From an uncultured Verrucomicrobiota bacterium (GTDB lineage: Bacteria > Verrucomicrobiota > Verrucomicrobiia > Limisphaerales > UBA1096): a DNA stretch of 5,967 bases. Below, in pieces: positions 1 through 5,564 of this stretch (its first letter is position 1; every line of letters begins with the position of its first letter). The DNA lies in the NCBI GenBank assembly GCA_913045395.1, contig CAJWPV010000102.1:1-5967 (forward strand), given 5' to 3'. The translations under genes and the position numbers were made by a program. The notes beneath the pieces are model-generated. The model saw nothing but the letters and a program-made list of their open reading frames with translations. It ran no database searches and was not told where the DNA came from.

Positions 1-2
1 AG

Positions 3-251
3 AACATTTCAGAGCACATCGACGTGTACGGCGCCGACAACGACCAACGCCTCACCGGTCTTCATGAAACGCAGTCAATAGACAAGTTCAGTTACGGAGA
101 ATTTGACCGTGGCGCATCCATCCGCATCCCCGTGGCCACAATCCAGAACGAATGGAAGGGTCGCCTCGAGGATCGCCGCCCGTCGTCCAATGGCGACCCG
201 TACAAGATCGGGGCGATTGTCATCAAGACCACTAAGAAGGCCCTCAGCTAA
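3..251 (+). CDS. Glutamine synthetase, C-terminal part (type II-like), 5' end outside window
   Basis: Glutamine synthetase makes glutamine from glutamate, ammonia and ATP in the cytoplasm and is the main entry of ammonia into metabolism. Only the last 82 codons are here; the frame is open to the left edge, so the start lies outside. The visible part carries hallmark motifs in order: YGADNDQRLTGLHET near its start, then DRGASIRIP, then LEDRRPSSNGDPY, ending at TAA. The RLTG.HET block and the EDRRP.SN.DPY ending are typical of the eukaryote-like type II enzymes rather than of the long type I GlnA, which ends differently. This type assignment is from memory of the families. In the usual motif the residue before RGASIR is Asn; here it is Asp. 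A strong terminator follows within 30 bases, so this gene ends its transcription unit. The family call is secure; the subtype and gene symbol (glnA or glnII) are not. Confidence 0.92.
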   Translation, partial: NISEHIDVYGADNDQRLTGLHETQSIDKFSYGEFDRGASIRIPVATIQNEWKGRLEDRRPSSNGDPYKIGAIVIKTTKKALS

Positions 252-276
252 AGGCGGCTTCGTTACCTTTAAACCT

Positions 277-307
277 AAGACCGGCGAACAATCGCCGGTC
301 TTTTTTT
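277..307 (+). terminator. Intrinsic terminator after glutamine synthetase
   Basis: A perfect 9-base stem (GACCGGCGA at 279-287 with TCGCCGGTC at 292-300) closes an ACAA loop. It can be lengthened by two A-T pairs and is followed by a run of T up to 307. This is a textbook Rho-independent terminator for the + strand gene ending at 251. On the minus strand the stem is the same but is followed by a mixed T/G/A tail, so it would be a weaker stop for the converging LysE-family gene that ends at 360. Confidence 0.93.
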
Positions 308-332
308 GTGGTCCATGCATCCCATCCCGCTG

Positions 333-342
333 CTTGGCCAAG
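333..342. repeat. CTTGGCCAAG palindrome, copy 1
   Basis: A perfect 10-base palindrome in the 108-base gap between the converging glutamine synthetase and LysE-family genes. The same 10-mer recurs at 3511, 5544 and 5702. This copy is flanked as GCTTGGCCAAGT. It lies downstream of the terminator and has no T-tract of its own, so it does not look like a terminator. Confidence 0.8.
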
Positions 343-359
343 TGCTTGTTCCCTGGCCG

Positions 360-1022
360 TCAATTACCTTGAGCAACAGTGTCAATCAGGCGAACCGCGA
401 TCACGACCGACAGCAAAAGCAGGAGGAACCCTGAAACACGTGAAAACCGGACGAGCGTTTTGTCGGAGAAGCGGTTTCGCACCCTTGCACTGCCAAATAC
501 GAGTATCAAGAACCAGGCAGCAATGCCCAAGCCGGCACCGGCGACGCAGGACATGCGGCTTTGCCATTCCGACTGCAATGTCCCGTTAGCCAGCAGCACC
601 GCCGAGATCATGATCCAGAACAGGAGCACGTTGGGGTTCACCAGCACCCGGACAAAGCCGGTCCAAAACATGGTGTGGGGATGCAGTCGCTGCTCAATCA
701 TGCGGGCGCGCTTGCCCTGCACGATCACAGTGTCTGTCATCAGGTACCGAATTCCAAAAAAGGTCACCGCAAGAAAACTGATCAACTCCACCGTTGCACG
801 GAGCGTGGAATCCTCAAACAGGTTGGCAAATCCGCCAAAGGCAATGACGCAATAAATCATCTCCATCAGCAGCGCGCCAACCGCGATGATTAGCGCCCGT
901 GTCCGCCCAGTGTGGATGCCCTCCTCCATGATGGCGACGTTGATCGGCCCCACCGGCACCGCGCACACAAAACCGGTCAATGCCCCCGCACCGACGGCCA
1001 ACAGATAGTCCATAGGACTCAT
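360..1022 (-). CDS. LysE/RhtB-family amino-acid exporter
   Basis: A predicted inner-membrane protein of 220 residues, the usual length for LysE/RhtB translocators, which export amino acids or small metabolites by proton exchange. It is hydrophobic throughout, with about six membrane-spanning stretches. It has the family's N-terminal PVGP motif (residues 23-26, in AVPVGPINVAI) and the second-half NP motif (129-130, in LVNPNVLLFW). A basic central loop at about 103-117 separates the two halves. The substrate cannot be told from sequence. The start chosen is ATG at 1022. No clear Shine-Dalgarno lies in front of it, but it is 18 bases behind the pssA stop, so translation may be coupled to pssA. 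A second ATG three codons later is possible. It is the last gene of the minus-strand block and ends in TGA near the converging glutamine synthetase terminator. Confidence 0.88.
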   Translation of the reverse strand: MSPMDYLLAVGAGALTGFVCAVPVGPINVAIMEEGIHTGRTRALIIAVGALLMEMIYCVIAFGGFANLFEDSTLRATVELISFLAVTFFGIRYLMTDTVIVQGKRARMIEQRLHPHTMFWTGFVRVLVNPNVLLFWIMISAVLLANGTLQSEWQSRMSCVAGAGLGIAAWFLILVFGSARVRNRFSDKTLVRFSRVSGFLLLLLSVVIAVRLIDTVAQGN

Positions 1023-1040
1023 TTGCAGGCGGCACCGGGC

Positions 1041-1904
1041 TTATTCGTCGTCAAAGTCTTCCTCAATTTCCCTCCTCAGTTTTCGTGACAAGCGAGGTCG
1101 CACAAAGCCGTAAACCAGATACGACGTGAAGATCAGCGGCAGCACGATTGGCACGAGGTATTTCCACAAAAAAACAAAGCAGGCCACCACCACCACGGCG
1201 GCAACAAACTTCGTAAACGGTCGGCGCGACCGAAAATCCAGCTTTTTGAACGACGGGTACTTGACCTCGCTGACCATCATCACCGAGAGAAATACCAGCA
1301 ACACCAGCAACACCCAACGCCACGAGCTGGTGGGCAAATTTTTCTCCTCCAGCCAGACCAGAAACATCGTCAACGATGCCACCATCGCAGCCGAGGCCGG
1401 GATGGGAAACCCGAGAAACTCCGTGGTGTGCCCGGAGTTGGGCATCGCCGAGAGGCAATTGTAGCGAGCCAACCGCAGTGCGCCACACAGCAGATAGACC
1501 GATGCCACTACCAAGCCAAGCCTCTCAATTTCAACGTTAAAGTCGTGTAGGATCACCCTCTGCATCAGAAACGCCGGAGCGGCTCCAAATGAAATGATAT
1601 CCGCCAGCGAGTCGAACTGAAGCCCGAATGAGCTTTCCTTGCCAACCAATCGCGCAATCCTCCCATCCAGTCCGTCGAACACAAATGCCCCCAAAATCAG
1701 CCAGAGGGCATTCTTGATATTATCAATGTCTGCGACACTGAAAACCGCTCCCTCCGAACCGGGAACCACCTGCACGATGAACGTCAGCGCGAGAAACCCG
1801 CACAGCAGGTTGCCCGCAGTCATCAGGTTGGGGAGAAAATAAATGTGCAACCGCTCCCCGTTGGCGGATGTGGCCGGCAACGGTTCTGGTGTTTCGTCGC
1901 TCAC
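1041..1904 (-). CDS. pssA: CDP-diacylglycerol-serine O-phosphatidyltransferase
   Basis: This membrane enzyme joins CDP-diacylglycerol and serine to make phosphatidylserine, the precursor of phosphatidylethanolamine. The 287-residue product has the complete CDP-alcohol phosphatidyltransferase signature DGxxARx8Gx3Dx3D, with D80, G81, A84, R85, G94, D98 and D102. It also has GALRLARYN (141-149) and FLGFPIPA (163-170), which point to the PssA branch rather than PgsA. Several membrane segments follow, and the tail is strongly acidic (EEDFDDE). The start is taken as GTG at 1904. It overlaps the TGA of the upstream AI-2E-family gene as GTGA (1901-1904), and the N-terminus it gives, VSDETPEP, leads into the first conserved segment, YFLPNLMTAGN. 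The frame stays open a further 143 codons upstream, but that part reads as His/Gly/Arg-rich nonsense over the neighbouring gene. Only a poorly spaced GAGG lies upstream, which fits translational coupling. A sibling CDP-alcohol transferase is less likely. Confidence 0.93.
   Translation of the reverse strand: MSDETPEPLPATSANGERLHIYFLPNLMTAGNLLCGFLALTFIVQVVPGSEGAVFSVADIDNIKNALWLILGAFVFDGLDGRIARLVGKESSFGLQFDSLADIISFGAAPAFLMQRVILHDFNVEIERLGLVVASVYLLCGALRLARYNCLSAMPNSGHTTEFLGFPIPASAAMVASLTMFLVWLEEKNLPTSSWRWVLLVLLVFLSVMMVSEVKYPSFKKLDFRSRRPFTKFVAAVVVVACFVFLWKYLVPIVLPLIFTSYLVYGFVRPRLSRKLRREIEEDFDDE
1901..1904 (-). other. GTGA stop/start overlap, AI-2E-family gene to pssA
   Basis: On the minus strand the four bases GTGA hold both the TGA stop of the AI-2E-family gene and the GTG start of pssA. 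This settles the pssA start and suggests ribosome re-initiation. The same arrangement occurs at 4639-4642. Confidence 0.8.
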
Positions 1905-3106
1905 GATGCTGCAGAAGCCTCGCTGGAATGCACACGATCCTTCCAGACGTAACGGAACATCGCCGTGCGCAGCGCCGCGGTCAACGGAATGGCCAGCACG
2001 CCGCCCATGATGCCCCCCAGAAGGGTGGTGCCCACCATTACGGCGACAATGATCGTGAGTGGATGCAGCCCTACCCGGTCTCCGATGATCTTGGGCGAGA
2101 TGAACAGGCCCTCCATGGCCTGCACCGCCGCAAACACAACCAGGACGAGAACCGGCTTGAGCCAGCCGTGGTCCGGCACGAATTGAATCATCGATAGGAC
2201 GAACGCCGGGATGATGCTCAACGCCACCCCGAGATACGGGATGATGCTCAGCAACCCGGCCATAACACCCAGCAGGATCGCGTATTCTAGGCCGATCACC
2301 AGAAAACCGGTCGTGAGCAGCGCCCCCACGCACATCGCCACCAGCACCTGGCCGCGGAAAAATACAATTAGGCAGTCGTTGATAGAGTGCAGCACAAACA
2401 CAATCTCCTCCTTGACCCGCGACTCGTGCACCGGCAGATAATCGGTCCAGTTCTGCTTGATGCCCCGTTTCTCGAGCAGGAAGTAAAACACATACACCGG
2501 CACCAGGGCCAAGCCGGCCAGGAAGCCAAACAACGACATGACTTTCTTCAACTGCTCCAGCCCCCAGGCCGATATTTTCGCCACGGCATCAACCATGAAC
2601 TCCCGCATCTTATCGTTGGTCACACCGACATTCTTCATCCACTCCTGCGGCATCTCGAACCAGACCGGCTTGGCCGGTGCACCCGTGGACGTGTTGGTCG
2701 GCTTGGCGGGATCGCCCGTATTGACGATCGAACTCACGCTTACCTGAAACTTCTTGGCTTGTTTCGGGAACTCTGTCGTGAGTTCGTTCACCTGCGAAAT
2801 CAACGACGGCACCACCGACGCCACCACTCCCCCCACCAGTAGCACAGCGATACAGAAAACCAGAATAATCGCATTCTGGCGCTTGAAGCCGCGTTTCTTC
2901 TGGAACCAATCAACAATCGGGTCGAGCAAATAGGCGATGATCCCGGCAATCGCCAGCGGGATCAGCACCGAGGACAGCGCATTGACCACCCACCCCACCC
3001 CAAGAGTCAACAGGGCGATTAGCGCCAGCAGAACCCCCACCGCCAGCGCCGTCACCGAGGTCCAGAGGATCTTGGCCTGCTTCTCGGTTGGTGGAGGGTA
3101 TGCCAT
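1901..3106 (-). CDS. AI-2E/PerM-family (UPF0118) membrane transporter
   Basis: An integral membrane protein of 401 residues from the family that includes E. coli TqsA, PerM and YdiK. Members have been linked to autoinducer-2 export or Na+/H+ antiport, but the substrate of this one is unknown. Visible family features are an N-terminal pair of membrane segments (about 13-60), ending in AYLLDPIVDW, and a long soluble middle part. The C-terminal membrane region contains RGQ (251-253), IPYLG (289-293) and SPKIIGDRVGLHPL (337-350), which are the strongest motifs. The soluble part has a Pro/Ala/Thr-rich stretch (about 131-147) with PAKP twice. The start ATG at 3106 lies 6 bases after the proC stop, with an AGGA about 10 bases upstream inside proC. 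Its TGA overlaps the pssA GTG. Neighbours suggest co-transcription with proC and pssA, not a quorum-sensing role. Confidence 0.9.
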   Translation of the reverse strand: MAYPPPTEKQAKILWTSVTALAVGVLLALIALLTLGVGWVVNALSSVLIPLAIAGIIAYLLDPIVDWFQKKRGFKRQNAIILVFCIAVLLVGGVVASVVPSLISQVNELTTEFPKQAKKFQVSVSSIVNTGDPAKPTNTSTGAPAKPVWFEMPQEWMKNVGVTNDKMREFMVDAVAKISAWGLEQLKKVMSLFGFLAGLALVPVYVFYFLLEKRGIKQNWTDYLPVHESRVKEEIVFVLHSINDCLIVFFRGQVLVAMCVGALLTTGFLVIGLEYAILLGVMAGLLSIIPYLGVALSIIPAFVLSMIQFVPDHGWLKPVLVLVVFAAVQAMEGLFISPKIIGDRVGLHPLTIIVAVMVGTTLLGGIMGGVLAIPLTAALRTAMFRYVWKDRVHSSEASAAS

Positions 3107-3112
3107 GGGAAC

Positions 3113-3928
3113 TTATTCCTGCCCCAGTTCGACGGCCCGCTCCGTCGCCGAGCGCACGGCGTTGATGAGCGCATTGCGCACGCCGCCCTCCTCGAGTTCG
3201 TGCACGCCTTCAATCGTCGTGCCGCCCGGGCTGCAAACCATGTCCTTGAGCTCGCCGGGATGCTTGCCGGTCTCGAGCACCATCTTCGCTGCGCCGAGCA
3301 TTGTCTGCGCGGCCAACCGGGTGGCGATGTCGCGCGACAGACCCGCCGCCACGCCGCCATCGCTCAATGCCTCGATGATCGTGTAGCCGTACGCCGGCCC
3401 GCTGCCGCTCAAGCCGGTCACCGCGTCGATCAGGCTCTCCTTAACCTCGTAGGCCACACCGACGGCACACAGCAGCCGCTTCACCAACTCGCCGTCGTCT
3501 GCCGTTGCCGCTTGGCCAAGCGCGTAGCCGCAGGCGCCCTCGCCAACCAGTGCCGGCGTGTTGGGCATTACGCGCACCACCCGCGCGAGTCCACCGCACG
3601 CCTCGTCGAGCTTGGCCAGGCGCACGCCGGCCAGGATAGAAATCACGAGATAGCTCCCGTCAAACTGGTCACGCACCGTCTCTGTCGCCTCGTCGAGTTG
3701 ATGCGGCTTGAATGCCAAAAAAATAACCTTGGCCTTGGCCAGTACTTCAGCGTTTGAATCAGTCGTTTCGCAACCGACCGCCTGGCCGAAAGCCTTGCGC
3801 CCGGTCGGAACCGGATCACTGGCGATAAGGTTCTCCGGCGCAACCAAGCCCGAGTCGACGAAGCCTCTGGCCAGGGCGGCCGCCATTTTGCCAGCGCCAA
3901 TGAACCCGATGATGGGCGTCTCATTCAC
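3113..3928 (-). CDS. proC: Pyrroline-5-carboxylate reductase
   Basis: This cytoplasmic enzyme carries out the last step of proline synthesis, reducing 1-pyrroline-5-carboxylate to proline with NAD(P)H. The product is 271 residues, the normal ProC length. An N-terminal Rossmann fold opens with GFIGAGKM (8-15). The conserved MPNTPALVGEG (121-131) follows, then the C-terminal dimerisation and active-site region with TGLSGSGPAY (171-180), EALSDGG (186-192) and CSPGGTTIEG (232-241). The start is GTG at 3928. The frame has a stop five codons upstream, and the next Met would cut the nucleotide-binding loop. The Shine-Dalgarno is weak (GGA about 8 bases upstream; AGGGAAG is too far). A 54-base gap separates it from the eda-family gene, the longest gap inside the minus-strand block, so a separate promoter is possible though none is clear. 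A copy of the CTTGGCCAAG palindrome lies inside it, coding for part of ALGQA. Confidence 0.96.
   Translation of the reverse strand: MNETPIIGFIGAGKMAAALARGFVDSGLVAPENLIASDPVPTGRKAFGQAVGCETTDSNAEVLAKAKVIFLAFKPHQLDEATETVRDQFDGSYLVISILAGVRLAKLDEACGGLARVVRVMPNTPALVGEGACGYALGQAATADDGELVKRLLCAVGVAYEVKESLIDAVTGLSGSGPAYGYTIIEALSDGGVAAGLSRDIATRLAAQTMLGAAKMVLETGKHPGELKDMVCSPGGTTIEGVHELEEGGVRNALINAVRSATERAVELGQE
3511..3520. repeat. CTTGGCCAAG palindrome, copy 2 (inside proC)
   Basis: A perfect 10-base palindrome that extends to the 14-base CGCTTGGCCAAGCG (3509-3522). It is inside proC and reads as LGQ in the coding frame on the minus strand, a different frame from the copy in argS. Confidence 0.85.
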
Positions 3929-3982
3929 GCACGATCCATATCAAATTTCTTCCCTGTCGTAAAGATAAATTACCCGTGTGCG

Positions 3983-4642
3983 TCACCGTCCCAGCCTTGC
4001 TTTCAGTCCGGCCAACTTGTCAGCGTACCGCCTGGCCAGGCGTTCGAGTTCGTCCCAGTTCTCACCGGCGATAATCTCCTTTTTCAACAAGGCTGAGCCG
4101 GTGCCCAGGGCCACCGAGCCGGCGGCGAGAAACGCATCCATCGTATCAAGATTCACTCCACCGGTGGGAATGATTTTCAGGTGCGGCAGTGGCGCGAGTA
4201 GCGACTTGATATAGCCAGGGCCAAGCGTGTCGGCCGGGAATATCTTGATGAAATCCGAGCCGGCCTCGTACGCCGCCTGCGCCTCGGTCGGCGTGTAGGC
4301 GCCCATCATCACCGGCCGGTCCAACGCATGCGCCGCCTCAATAAGCGACGGCCGGACGACCGGGCTGACGATGTACTTCGCCCCGGCGTCGATCGCCGCC
4401 CGGCAGGTGTCATCGTCGATCACCGTTCCGACGCCGAGCAGGATCTCGTCGCCAAGCTCGCGATCGATCGTCCGGACGGCCTCGAGCGCGTTGGGGATGC
4501 TCATTGTCAACTCCACCGCCCGGATGCCTCCACCGACGAGGGCCTTGGCCAACGGCAGCGTCCACTCGGGTCGGGGCACGCGCACGATGGCCACCAGTCC
4601 CTCGGCCTCGATCCCCGAGACAATCTTCTCCCGGTCGTTCAC
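3983..4642 (-). CDS. eda: KDPG/KHG-type aldolase (class I, Eda family)
   Basis: Enzymes of this family split 2-keto-3-deoxy-6-phosphogluconate to pyruvate and glyceraldehyde-3-phosphate (Entner-Doudoroff pathway), or 4-hydroxy-2-oxoglutarate to pyruvate and glyoxylate. They act in the cytoplasm as trimeric TIM barrels. Visible key features are the catalytic Glu in VELTM (E44), GVGTV (70-74), the Schiff-base Lys in FIKIFPA (K133) and PTGG (159-162). E. coli Eda has the matching Glu45 and Lys133. E. coli has an Arg four residues after that Glu, which I recall contacts the substrate carboxylate; here the position is Ser (ELTMSIP), so the natural substrate is uncertain. The start is set at GTG 4642, overlapping the TGA of the preceding reading frame as GTGA. 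It gives 219 residues, close to E. coli's 213. A GTG six codons earlier (4660) is also open. proC follows after 54 bases. Confidence 0.88.
   Translation of the reverse strand: MNDREKIVSGIEAEGLVAIVRVPRPEWTLPLAKALVGGGIRAVELTMSIPNALEAVRTIDRELGDEILLGVGTVIDDDTCRAAIDAGAKYIVSPVVRPSLIEAAHALDRPVMMGAYTPTEAQAAYEAGSDFIKIFPADTLGPGYIKSLLAPLPHLKIIPTGGVNLDTMDAFLAAGSVALGTGSALLKKEIIAGENWDELERLARRYADKLAGLKARLGR
4029..4042. repeat. 14-base palindrome CGCCTGGCCAGGCG
   Basis: A perfect palindrome inside the 3' part of the eda-family gene. It differs from CGCTTGGCCAAGCG (seen at 3509 and 5542) by one symmetrical base pair on each side, so it looks like a variant of the same repeated element. Confidence 0.6.
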
Positions 4643-4921
4643 TTGGTTTTCTTGAACCACTTGGCGTCGGCCTTGTTGTTGTGCTTCACCGAGTCAAGCC
4701 GTATTGTGAACGAGGCAAACGCCGGCTCCTCAAACTCGAGCGTATGCGGAATCTGCACTCCGTCCACTTTTTTGTAGTCACGAAAAATCACGTTGGTAGT
4801 CACCTCCTGCCCTTGCATCTCGGCGGTGGAGGCAACACCAGCGACGAGAGCCCTGTCGTGTGGCATCAAAATAGAACGTGTCCGCCGCCACGGCTGCGTA
4901 ACGCTTGATTGTCATTTTCAT
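4639..4921 (-). pseudogene. Remnant of a LolA-like / outer-membrane lipoprotein-sorting family gene, frameshifted and 5'-truncated
   Basis: The 3' part reads in one frame to TGA at 4639 and contains EVTTNVIFRDYKKVDGVQ, then IPHTLEFEEP, TIRLDSVK and a final WFKKTK. This pattern of 'F.DYK.VDG..IPHT', a hydrophobic strand and a short 'A.(W/L)F.K' ending is what I recall for C-termini of the outer membrane lipoprotein-sorting (LolA-like) family. The next upstream piece of the fold, DTFYFDATR, lies in another frame that starts one base away, so the two halves join only through a shift between about 4851 and 4862. Weaker similarity may reach about 4990. The N-terminal half, including any signal peptide, is missing because the divergent EIIA gene starts at 5037. 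The 3' frame could also start at TTG 4869 and give a 76-residue protein, but no ribosome site is visible. A sequencing error could explain the shift but not the missing half. Its stop overlaps the eda-family start. Confidence 0.5.
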
Positions 4922-5036
4922 CCGGGCAGCGGCAGTCTGTGGCTTGACGGGCGGTTTGGCAATGAACTTCGCGCTTGTAAGCCGTCCGCAAAACAAGTAG
5001 GAAATCCGGACCGGGTAACGGTGTTGGGTGCATATC

Positions 5037-5501
5037 ATGGAGCTCGCTGATTTTCTCACCAAGGAACAGGTTGTCACAGACTTGAAAGCCTCCGATCGCT
5101 GGGAGGCAATCGAGGAACTGATTGGTTTGCTGGTCGATAGTGGACAGATCAAACCCGACCACCGCGAGGCGATTGTCTCCATCGTCAAGAAACGCGAGAC
5201 CTCGATGAGCACCGGCATTGGCTTCGGGATCGGCATCCCGCATGCCTCGAGCGACCTGATCGACAACGTCACCGGCGCGTTTGGCCGCAGCAAGGACGGT
5301 GTGAATTTTGATGCGCTCGACAACCAGCCGGTCAACCTCGTGATGCTCTTCCTCGTGCCGCAGGGCCAATTCCAAAAACACCTACACACGCTGGCCAAGA
5401 TCGCGAAGATGCTGCACAAGAAAGAATTCCGCAAGTCACTCGAGGAGGCCGAAGATGCGGCGGAGATGTACCAGATTATCCGCAGCTCGCAAGAGAGCTA
5501 A
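5037..5501 (+). CDS. PTS EIIA-domain protein (fructose/PtsN-type)
   Basis: A 154-residue, single-domain EIIA protein of the fructose-mannitol/nitrogen-regulatory (PtsN) type. In this family a histidine takes phosphate from HPr or NPr and either passes it to a sugar EIIB or acts as a regulator. The phospho-site is seen in STGIGFGIGIPHA (58-70), with His69 as the likely acceptor. The C-terminal helix motif HLHTLAKIAKML (115-126) and FRKSL (131-135) also fit. No EIIB or EIIC lies in the window, so a regulatory role is more likely than sugar uptake. The start is ATG at 5037, giving MELADFLT, the normal family N-terminus. A GTG three codons earlier (5028) is in frame but less likely. It is divergent from the minus-strand block and 63 bases upstream of argS in the same frame, so the two are probably co-transcribed. 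No convincing promoter was seen upstream. Confidence 0.92.
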   Translation: MELADFLTKEQVVTDLKASDRWEAIEELIGLLVDSGQIKPDHREAIVSIVKKRETSMSTGIGFGIGIPHASSDLIDNVTGAFGRSKDGVNFDALDNQPVNLVMLFLVPQGQFQKHLHTLAKIAKMLHKKEFRKSLEEAEDAAEMYQIIRSSQES

Positions 5502-5520
5502 GCCGGTGCCATTTTCCCAT

Positions 5521-5533
5521 TCGGCCAAGCCGA
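5521..5533 (+). other. Small hairpin between the EIIA gene and argS
   Basis: TCGGC (5521-5525) and GCCGA (5529-5533) form a perfect 5-base stem with a CAA loop. No T-run follows, so it is not a standard terminator. It stands ten bases before the CTTGGCCAAG palindrome and shares its GGCCAAG core. Confidence 0.4.
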
Positions 5534-5543
5534 CTTATCCCCG

Positions 5544-5553
5544 CTTGGCCAAG
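5544..5553. repeat. CTTGGCCAAG palindrome, copy 3 (between the EIIA gene and argS)
   Basis: A perfect 10-base palindrome extending to the 14-base CGCTTGGCCAAGCG (5542-5555). It ends nine bases before the proposed argS start, where a ribosome site would be expected. In RNA it could fold as a 5-base stem with a GGCC loop. Confidence 0.85.
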
Positions 5554-5564
5554 CGACACGAATC

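Noticed and set aside
277..307. The terminator acting fully in both directions
   Set aside because: On the minus strand the stem is followed by TTAGGTTTAAA rather than a clean T-run, so strong termination of the LysE-family transcript cannot be claimed.
379..855. 158-codon + strand open frame opposite the LysE-family gene
   Set aside because: The composition is typical of an antisense shadow and there are no recognisable motifs, while the minus-strand protein has clear LysE/RhtB motifs.
1905..2333. In-frame open extension upstream of pssA (143 more codons)
   Set aside because: It reads as His/Gly/Arg-rich sequence lying fully over the AI-2E-family gene in another frame. The GTG at 1904 gives a normal PssA N-terminus and length.
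3200..3757. 185-codon + strand open frame opposite proC
   Set aside because: Arg/His/Ala-rich shadow of a strongly conserved gene; no ribosome site or family pattern.
3929..3965. Possible proC promoter (minus strand TTTACG, 17 bases, TATGGA)
   Set aside because: The spacing is right, but only four and three of six bases match the consensus, and the -10 element would lie about six bases from the start codon.
4974..4997. Inverted repeat CTTGT / ACAAG upstream of the EIIA gene
   Set aside because: Only five bases per arm with a 14-base spacer; too weak to call an operator or hairpin.
4778..5434. Long minus-strand open frame opposite the EIIA gene
   Set aside because: It is antisense to a clearly conserved gene and has no family-like motifs over that part. 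Only its end, below about 4990, resembles the LolA-like remnant.
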